The translations under genes were made by a program, and so were the position numbers. A stretch of DNA of 64,000 bases from Paracoccus sp041927875 (GTDB lineage: Bacteria > Pseudomonadota > Alphaproteobacteria > Rhodobacterales > Rhodobacteraceae): NCBI RefSeq assembly GCF_041927875.1, contig NZ_JBHFHN010000006.1. The stretch is one strand, 5' to 3'. The notes under the pieces were generated by a model. That model was not told where the DNA came from and ran no database searches. It worked only from the letters and a program-made list of their open reading frames with translations. Below are positions 58,527 through 64,000 of the stretch, piece after piece; positions within the stretch are counted from its first letter, which is position 1, and every line of letters begins with the position of its first letter.

Positions 58527-60140
58527 ATGGCCGATTGCGATGTGCTGATCCTGGGCGGCGGCTCGGCCGGCGCGGTGCTGGCGGCACGTCTGTCGGACGA
58601 CCCGGCACTGCGCGTCTGCCTGGTCGAGGCCGGAGGCGACGGCGAAAGCCGTCTGATCCGTGCGCCGGGGTTTCTCGCGCTGCTGGTGCGTGGCCAGCCG
58701 CGCCTGCACAACTGGGCCTGGCAGACGGTGCCGCAGTCGGGGCTGAACGGGCGGCGGGGCTATCAGCCGAGGGGCCGCGCCCTGGGCGGATCGTCGGCGA
58801 TCAACGCCATGCTTTATGTGCGCGGCCAGCCGCAGGATTATGACGATTGGGCCGATCTGGGGGCCGAGGGCTGGGATTGGCAATCGGTCCTGCCATGGTT
58901 TCGCGCCACCGAACGCAACCAGCGTGGCGGCGATGCCTGGCATGGCGATGACGGGCCGCTTCAGGTTGCCGATCAGGGCAGCCCGTTCCCGATCAGCCGC
59001 GCCTTTGTCACGGCTTGCACCCAGTCGGGCCTGCCCGCGACCGAGGATTTCAACCGCGACGATCCGCAGGGTGCGGGGCTTTACCAGGTCACCCAGTTCT
59101 TTGACGGCCCGCACCGGGGCGAACGCTGTTCGGCTGCCGCAGGCTGGCTGCGGCCGGTGCGCGGACGCCCCAATCTGACCGTCCTGACCGGTTCGCTGGT
59201 CGATCGCGTCACGCTGGACGCGGGGCGTGCCACCGGGGCGCTGGTCCGCCATCGCGGGCGCATCCTGCATCTGCGCGCGCGCCGCCAGGTGGTGATTGCG
59301 GCGGGGGCCTTTGGCTCACCCGCCATCCTGCTGCGATCCGGTATCGGACCCGAGGATGAGCTGCGCGCCCATGCCATCGCGCCCGCGGTGGTGCTGCCGG
59401 GGGTTGGCCAGAACCTTCAGGATCATCTGGATCACGTCCTGTCCTGGCACTCGCGGCGCGCCGATGTCGTGGGGCTGAACCCGCGCGGCCTGCTGCGACT
59501 GGCACGGGCCGAACGGCGGTGGTCGGGCGACCGCAGCGGCCCCTTTACCTCGCCTTATGCCGAGGCCGGGGCCTTTTTCCGGTCGCGCGCCCAGCTTGAT
59601 CGGCCCGACATGCAGTTGCACCTGACGGTGGGGATCGTCGATCAGCACATGCGCAAGCTGCACCTGCGCGACGGCTATTCGGCGCATGTCTGCCTGCTGC
59701 GCCCGGCCAGCAAGGGCCATGTCGGGCTGACAGGCACCGACCCGCGCCTGGAACCGCGCATCGACCCGGCCTTTCTGTCCGACCCCGCTGATCTGGCCGC
59801 GCTGATCGCCGGGGTCCGCCGGCTTGAGACGATCATGGCCGCGCCCGCGCTGGATCCCTGGCGAGGGCGCAGGCTGTATCCGCATGACGGCAGCGACGCG
59901 GCGATCGCCGCCGACATCCGGGCGCGGGCCGATACGATCTACCACCCGGTTGGCACCTGCCGGATGGGGCAGGACGACATGGCGGTGGTCGACCCGCAGC
60001 TTCGGCTGCGCGGGGTGGCGGGGCTGCGGGTGGTCGATGCCTCGGTCATGCCGCGCCTGGTCAGCGGCAATACCAATGCCCCGACGATCATGATCGCCCA
60101 TCGCGCCGCCGATCTGATCCGCGCCGATCTGGCGGGCTGA
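58527..60140 (+). CDS. GMC-family FAD-dependent oxidoreductase
   Basis: The 537-residue protein has the FAD motif GGGSAG near residue 10, the GMC signature GRALGGSSAINAMLYVRG around residue 85, GAFGSPAILLRSGIGP near 260, and catalytic histidine in YHPVGTCRMG near the C-terminus. It resembles choline and long-chain alcohol dehydrogenases. It lies 72 bases after iolB in the same direction with GGAGG before the ATG, so it may be part of the regulon or separately expressed. Similar in plan to the GMC protein at 14957 but clearly a different gene. Confidence 0.88.
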   Translation: MADCDVLILGGGSAGAVLAARLSDDPALRVCLVEAGGDGESRLIRAPGFLALLVRGQPRLHNWAWQTVPQSGLNGRRGYQPRGRALGGSSAINAMLYVRGQPQDYDDWADLGAEGWDWQSVLPWFRATERNQRGGDAWHGDDGPLQVADQGSPFPISRAFVTACTQSGLPATEDFNRDDPQGAGLYQVTQFFDGPHRGERCSAAAGWLRPVRGRPNLTVLTGSLVDRVTLDAGRATGALVRHRGRILHLRARRQVVIAAGAFGSPAILLRSGIGPEDELRAHAIAPAVVLPGVGQNLQDHLDHVLSWHSRRADVVGLNPRGLLRLARAERRWSGDRSGPFTSPYAEAGAFFRSRAQLDRPDMQLHLTVGIVDQHMRKLHLRDGYSAHVCLLRPASKGHVGLTGTDPRLEPRIDPAFLSDPADLAALIAGVRRLETIMAAPALDPWRGRRLYPHDGSDAAIAADIRARADTIYHPVGTCRMGQDDMAVVDPQLRLRGVAGLRVVDASVMPRLVSGNTNAPTIMIAHRAADLIRADLAG

Positions 60141-60145
60141 TGGCA

Positions 60146-60163
60146 TTGTCACAATCCTGTCAT
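60146..60163 (+). promoter_or_regulatory. Pho box (PhoB binding site) upstream of pstS
   Basis: TTGTCAC-AATC-CTGTCAT matches the 18-base Pho box (two CTGTCA-type 7-mers, 11 bases apart). It is 89 bases before the pstS start. It predicts induction of pstSCAB by PhoB when phosphate is scarce. Confidence 0.8.
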
Positions 60164-60251
60164 GAAATCGCAGCATAAGCGTCATCGCGGGCCGGTAAGC
60201 CACCCGCAAGGCCGAGTCGTTCGGCCATCGCTGCCAAAACGGGAGACACCC

Positions 60252-61310
60252 ATGAACGCCCTTCGTTTTACCGCTTCGACCCTGGCCATCTTGGCCGTGT
60301 CGGCGACCGCCGCCGCCGCCCGCGATCAGGTTCAGATCGCCGGTTCCTCGACCGTGCTGCCCTATGCGACCATCGTTGCCGAAGCCTTTGGCGAAAACAC
60401 CGACTTCCCGACCCCGGTGGTGGAATCGGGTGGTTCGGGTGCGGGCCGCAAGAAGATGTGCGAAGGCGTGGGCGAAAACTTCATCGACATCGCCAACAGC
60501 TCGTCGCGGATCAAGCAGTCGGACATCGACACCTGCGCCGCCAACGGCGTGACCGAGATCATGGAAGTGCGCATCGGCTATGACGGCATCGTCTTTGCCA
60601 GCGACATTGCCGGGCCGGACTTTGCCCTGACCCCCGCCGAAATCTACGGCGCCATCGGTGCCCAGGTTGCCAAGGACGGCGCGCTGGTCGCCAACCCGGC
60701 GAAGCAGTGGGCCGACGTCAAGGCCGACTTCCCGGCCCAGGACATCCTGATGTTCATCCCCGGCACCAAGCACGGCACCCGCGAAGTGTTCGACGAAAAG
60801 GTGCTGGTCGAGGGTTGCAAGGCCAGCGGCGCGCTGGACCTGTTCAAGGCTGCCGCGACCGGTGCCGACGACAAGGAAAAGGAAGCGGCTGCCCACAAGG
60901 CTTGCATGGCGGTTCGCACCGACGGCCTGTCGGTCGATATCGACGGCGACTATACCGAAACCCTGTCGCGTATCGATGCCAACAAGAACGCCATCGGCGT
61001 GTTCGGCCTGTCGTTCTATCAGAACAACACCGACAAGCTGAAGGTCGCCACCATCGACGGCGTGGTGCCCAGCGTCGACAGCATCGCCAAGGGTGACTAC
61101 CCGGTGTCGCGCCCGCTGTTCTTCTATGTGAAGAAGCAGCACTTCGGCGTCATCCCCGGCCTGAAGGAATACATCCAGTTCTTCGTGTCCGACGAAATGG
61201 CCGGCCCGGAAGGCCCGCTGGCTGCCTATGGCCTGGTTTCGGACCCGGAACTGGCCAAGACGCAGGAAATGGTTGCCTCGGAAACCGTCATGGGTCCGCT
61301 GGACAAGTGA
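60252..61310 (+). CDS. pstS: Phosphate ABC transporter substrate-binding protein
   Basis: The 352-residue precursor has a signal peptide (about 1-23, ending in ATAAAA) and a PstS fold with IAGSSTVLPYATIVAEAF and VVESGGSGAGRKKMCEG near the N-terminus, the phosphate-binding loops, and FIDIANSSSRIKQSD. It captures phosphate in the periplasm. A Pho box and a leader precede it, and a strong hairpin follows it. It is longer-looped than E. coli PstS, a form common in alphaproteobacteria. Confidence 0.93.
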   Translation: MNALRFTASTLAILAVSATAAAARDQVQIAGSSTVLPYATIVAEAFGENTDFPTPVVESGGSGAGRKKMCEGVGENFIDIANSSSRIKQSDIDTCAANGVTEIMEVRIGYDGIVFASDIAGPDFALTPAEIYGAIGAQVAKDGALVANPAKQWADVKADFPAQDILMFIPGTKHGTREVFDEKVLVEGCKASGALDLFKAAATGADDKEKEAAAHKACMAVRTDGLSVDIDGDYTETLSRIDANKNAIGVFGLSFYQNNTDKLKVATIDGVVPSVDSIAKGDYPVSRPLFFYVKKQHFGVIPGLKEYIQFFVSDEMAGPEGPLAAYGLVSDPELAKTQEMVASETVMGPLDK

Positions 61311-61320
61311 TCGCCTGACC

Positions 61321-61355
61321 GGGCGCGCGGGGATCGACCTCGCGCGCCCTTTCTT
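61321..61355 (+). terminator. Hairpin between pstS and pstC (partial terminator)
   Basis: A perfect 9-bp stem (GGGCGCGCG / CGCGCGCCC) with an 11-base loop is followed by TTTCTTCT. Inside the pst operon it probably ends most transcripts after pstS, giving more binding protein than permease. Confidence 0.7.
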
Positions 61356-61372
61356 CTGACTGTGGTGGGCCT

Positions 61373-62575
61373 ATGAGCATCGGATTCCTGACGCTGATCG
61401 TTCTGGCGCTGGCGGCGCTTGGCTGGATCGGCGCACGGCAGCGGGCGCTGTCTTTGGCGGGCGGAGATGCCCGCGTTTTGCATTCGCTGCCGGGCCAGCA
61501 TGGCCAATCGGTCGCACTGATGACGGCGCTGCCGGCGCTGGCCGTGATGGCGCTGCTCTTGGTCGTGCAGACCCTGACCGGCCGGGCAGTTGCGGCACCG
61601 GTGATAGTGGGGGCGGTGATCGCCGCCGCGGTGGCCGGGCTGGCCTTTGGCCTGCTGCGCCAGACCCGCGATTATCGCGCGCGCAACGTGGCCGAACGCA
61701 TGGTCATCGGCCTGTTGATCCTGGCCTCGCTGGTGGCGGTGCTGACCACCATCGGCATCGTCGCCTCGCTTTTGTTCGAGACGATCCACTTTTTTGAACT
61801 TTACCCGTTCAGCAAGTTCTTCTTTTCGACGATCTGGAACCCGCAGTTCCGCGGCGGGTCGGATCTGGGGATCTGGCCGCTGATCTGGGGCACGATGTAT
61901 GTGTCGGCCATCGCGCTGCTGGTGGCGGTGCCGATCGGGCTGATGAGCGCGATCTATCTGTCGGAATATGCCAGCAAGACTGCGCGCGGCTGGATCAAGC
62001 CCGCGATCGAGATCCTGGCTGGCATCCCCACCATCGTCTACGGCCTGTTCGCGCTGATCACCGTCGGCCCGCTGCTGCGCGACTATTTCGCGCAACCGCT
62101 GGGGCTGGGGTCGTCCTCGTCCAGCGTCATGACGGCGGGTCTGGTGATGGGGGTGATGGTCATCCCGTTCGTGTCCTCGCTGTCCGATGACATCATCAAC
62201 GCCGTGCCGCAATCGCTGCGTGACGGCAGCCTGGCCTTGGGGGCAACCTCGGCCGAGACGGTGAAACAGGTGGTGCTGCCCGCAGCGCTGCCCGGCATCG
62301 TGGGCGCCATCCTGCTGGCCGCCAGCCGCGCCATCGGGGAAACCATGATCGTCGTCATGGGCGCGGGCGCCGCCGCGAAACTGTCGCTGAACCCGTTCGA
62401 GGCGATGACCACCGTCACCGTCAAGATTGTCAGCCAGTTGACCGGCGACACCGAGTTCGCCAGCCCCGAAACGCTGGTTGCCTTTGCCCTGGGCCTGACC
62501 CTGTTCCTGATCACGCTGGTGCTGAACGTGCTGGCCCTGGTCATCGTCCGCAAATACCGCGAGCAATACGAATGA
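61373..62575 (+). CDS. pstC: Phosphate ABC transporter permease PstC
   Basis: The 400-residue protein has extra N-terminal helices (about 1-100) followed by the usual six-helix permease. PstC motifs include YPFSKFFFSTIWNPQF, LMSAIYLSEYASKTARG and the ABC loop GATSAETVKQVVLPAALPGI with ASRAIGETM. It is longer than E. coli PstC (about 320 residues). The stop overlaps the pstA start (ATGA). Confidence 0.92.
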   Translation: MSIGFLTLIVLALAALGWIGARQRALSLAGGDARVLHSLPGQHGQSVALMTALPALAVMALLLVVQTLTGRAVAAPVIVGAVIAAAVAGLAFGLLRQTRDYRARNVAERMVIGLLILASLVAVLTTIGIVASLLFETIHFFELYPFSKFFFSTIWNPQFRGGSDLGIWPLIWGTMYVSAIALLVAVPIGLMSAIYLSEYASKTARGWIKPAIEILAGIPTIVYGLFALITVGPLLRDYFAQPLGLGSSSSSVMTAGLVMGVMVIPFVSSLSDDIINAVPQSLRDGSLALGATSAETVKQVVLPAALPGIVGAILLAASRAIGETMIVVMGAGAAAKLSLNPFEAMTTVTVKIVSQLTGDTEFASPETLVAFALGLTLFLITLVLNVLALVIVRKYREQYE

Positions 62576-63879
62576 GCGATCTCATCACGCCGACCGCCGA
62601 CGTCCGCCGCCGCAAATCCGCCGAGCGCCGCTTTCGCCTGTATGGGCTGGGGGCGATCCTGGTCGCGCTGACCGCGCTGGTGTTCCTGCTGGTCTCAATC
62701 CTGTCCTCGGGCCTGCCGGCCTTCAAGCAGACGACGCTGGACATGCCAGTCTATATCGACCCGGCCGTGGTCGACCCCAGGGGCAACCGCGATCCCGCCG
62801 AAATGGCCAAGGTGCTGACGCTCAGCTATGACAAGCTGTTGCAGGCGGCGATGGTCAAGCTGGTGGCTGATCAGGGCCTGAGCAGCGATGTCAGCCCCAC
62901 CGATCTGGGCAAGCTGGTGTCGCAGGAATCGCGGGCGCAATTGCGCGCCAGGGTGCTGGCTGACCCCGAACTGGTGGGCCAGACGATCGAGTTCGGCGCG
63001 CTGACGAACGGCCGTATCGACGGCTATTTCAAGGGTCGCGTGACCATGGAAAGCGCCGCGCTGGATCGCAACGTCAGCCCCGAACAGCTGCAACTGGCCG
63101 ATCAGCTGCGCGAAAAAGGTGTGCTGAACGTCAAGTTCAACTGGGGCTTCCTGACCATGCCCGACGCCTCCGACAAGCGCCCCGAGGCCGCGGGCCTGGG
63201 CATCGCGCTGATCGGATCGGCCTACATGATGCTGATCGTGCTGTTCCTGGCGCTGCCCATCGGTGTCGCCGCCAGCATCTATCTTGAGGAGTTCGCCCCC
63301 AAGAACAAATGGACCGACATGATCGAGGTGAACATCGCCAACCTCGCCGCGGTGCCGTCGATCGTCTACGGTATCCTTGGCCTTGCGGTGTTCATCAACT
63401 TCTGGGGGATGCGCATGTCGGCACCCATCGTCGGCGGTCTGGTGCTGACGCTGATGACGCTGCCGCGCATCATCATCCCGACCCGTGCCGCGCTGAAGGC
63501 GGTGCCGCCCTCGATCCGCGATGCGGCACTGGGGGTGGGGGCGTCCAAGCTGCAATCCATCACCCATCACGTCCTGCCGCTGGCGATGCCGGGCATCCTG
63601 ACCGGCACGATCATCGGGCTGGCGCAGGCTTTGGGCGAAACCGCGCCGCTTCTGCTGATCGGCATGGTCGCCTTTGTGCGCGAATATCCGTCGTGGCCGA
63701 CCGACGGTTTCTTTGAACCCGCCTCGGCGCTGCCGGTGCAGGTCTACAACTGGACGACGCGCGGCGATCCGGGCTTTGTCGAACGCGCCTCGGGGGCGAT
63801 CATCGTGCTGCTGGTGTTCCTGCTGAGCATGAACCTGATCGCGGTGCTGCTGCGCCGCAAGTTTGAACGCCGCTGGTAA
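62572..63879 (+). CDS. pstA: Phosphate ABC transporter permease PstA
   Basis: The 435-residue protein has one helix near residues 25-45, a periplasmic region of about 150 residues (50-205), then five helices with LPIGVAASIYLEEFAPKN and the ABC loop GVGASKLQSITHHVLPLAMPG and AQALGETAPLLLIG. The large periplasmic insertion after helix 1 is absent in E. coli PstA but known in alphaproteobacteria. It pairs with PstC in the inner membrane. Confidence 0.92.
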   Translation: MSDLITPTADVRRRKSAERRFRLYGLGAILVALTALVFLLVSILSSGLPAFKQTTLDMPVYIDPAVVDPRGNRDPAEMAKVLTLSYDKLLQAAMVKLVADQGLSSDVSPTDLGKLVSQESRAQLRARVLADPELVGQTIEFGALTNGRIDGYFKGRVTMESAALDRNVSPEQLQLADQLREKGVLNVKFNWGFLTMPDASDKRPEAAGLGIALIGSAYMMLIVLFLALPIGVAASIYLEEFAPKNKWTDMIEVNIANLAAVPSIVYGILGLAVFINFWGMRMSAPIVGGLVLTLMTLPRIIIPTRAALKAVPPSIRDAALGVGASKLQSITHHVLPLAMPGILTGTIIGLAQALGETAPLLLIGMVAFVREYPSWPTDGFFEPASALPVQVYNWTTRGDPGFVERASGAIIVLLVFLLSMNLIAVLLRRKFERRW

Positions 63880-63901
63880 CCGTCAGGGAATGGGTGCAGA
63901 A

Positions 63902-64000
63902 ATGAACGACATGCGACTGTTGGAGCGCGACGTGACGGCCAAGGACATGAAGATTTCGGCGGTTGATGTGGATGTGTTCTACGGCACATCCCACGCCATC
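63902..64000 (+). CDS. pstB: Phosphate ABC transporter ATP-binding protein PstB (5' end only)
   Basis: The first 33 codons, MNDMRLLERDVTAKDMKI and then SAVDVDVFYGTSHAI, are in the window before it ends. The DVFYG segment is typical of the PstB N-terminus before Walker A. Position after pstA fits. It follows the pstA stop by 22 bases. Confidence 0.88.
   Translation, partial: MNDMRLLERDVTAKDMKISAVDVDVFYGTSHAI

Overview
The window is about 64 kb of high-GC DNA, densely coding, with many ATGA/TGATG gene overlaps. It looks like chromosomal DNA of an alphaproteobacterium of the Rhodobacterales, probably Paracoccus or a close relative. This is inferred from the gene neighbourhoods (Dxs/FliI junction, split PqiA genes, DUF6478-like gene), the Lrp-type PutR next to PutA, and an intergenic hairpin repeat with a GATATTT core that I associate with this order. 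I could not run a similarity search, so the taxonomic call is an inference.

Layout, left to right. 1-9976: end of ftsE, ftsX, an acyltransferase (plsC), an FMN-binding protein, a DUF1127-like small protein, a membrane protein, a guanidinium-exporter-like SMR protein, accA, two hypothetical genes, a cardiolipin synthase, accD and folC, so mainly envelope lipid and fatty-acid synthesis. 9981-20687: putR/putA proline catabolism, an isolated motB, a GMC oxidoreductase, and a pqiA1-pqiA2-pqiB-pqiC lipid-transport operon. 20690-21580: a DUF2478 gene followed by two decayed tandem copies of its own 3' end. 21741-28256: aroQ, then a leftward flagellar operon (flgB, flgC, fliE, fliQ, flgF, flgG, flgA, flgH, fliL) with divergent fliI. 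28319-36204: leftward housekeeping genes (dxs, ispA, xseB, a histone-deacetylase-like hydrolase, panC, panB, mtaB, dapF).

36303-36378 is tRNA-Lys(UUU) with its own promoter and terminator. Immediately after it comes the accessory segment of the window, about 36.4-41.6 kb. It holds a four-gene leftward operon of unknown small proteins, a 983-codon Toprim/DUF927 primase-helicase, and between them a non-coding region with twelve CGTAAC hexamers in 223 bp, a perfect 24-bp inverted repeat, an AT-rich stretch and an operator-like palindrome. I read this as the replication origin and replication gene of a small integrated element (satellite or phage-plasmid type) that used the tRNA-Lys gene as its target. 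No integrase and no second copy of the tRNA end are visible, so it may be a remnant or may rely on an integrase supplied elsewhere.

41861-58454: a DUF485/ActP acetate-type symporter pair, then a myo-inositol regulon: a LacI-type regulator, a binding-protein/ATPase/permease ABC importer, two Gfo/Idh/MocA dehydrogenases, two TIM-barrel isomerase-type proteins, iolC (kinase-aldolase fusion), iolD, iolE, a 59-residue membrane protein and iolB. Together these cover uptake and conversion of inositol as far as the step before methylmalonate-semialdehyde dehydrogenase (iolA/mmsA), which is not in the window. A second GMC oxidoreductase follows. 60146-64000: a Pho box and the pst phosphate transporter pstS-pstC-pstA-pstB (pstB cut by the window end), with a strong hairpin between pstS and pstC.
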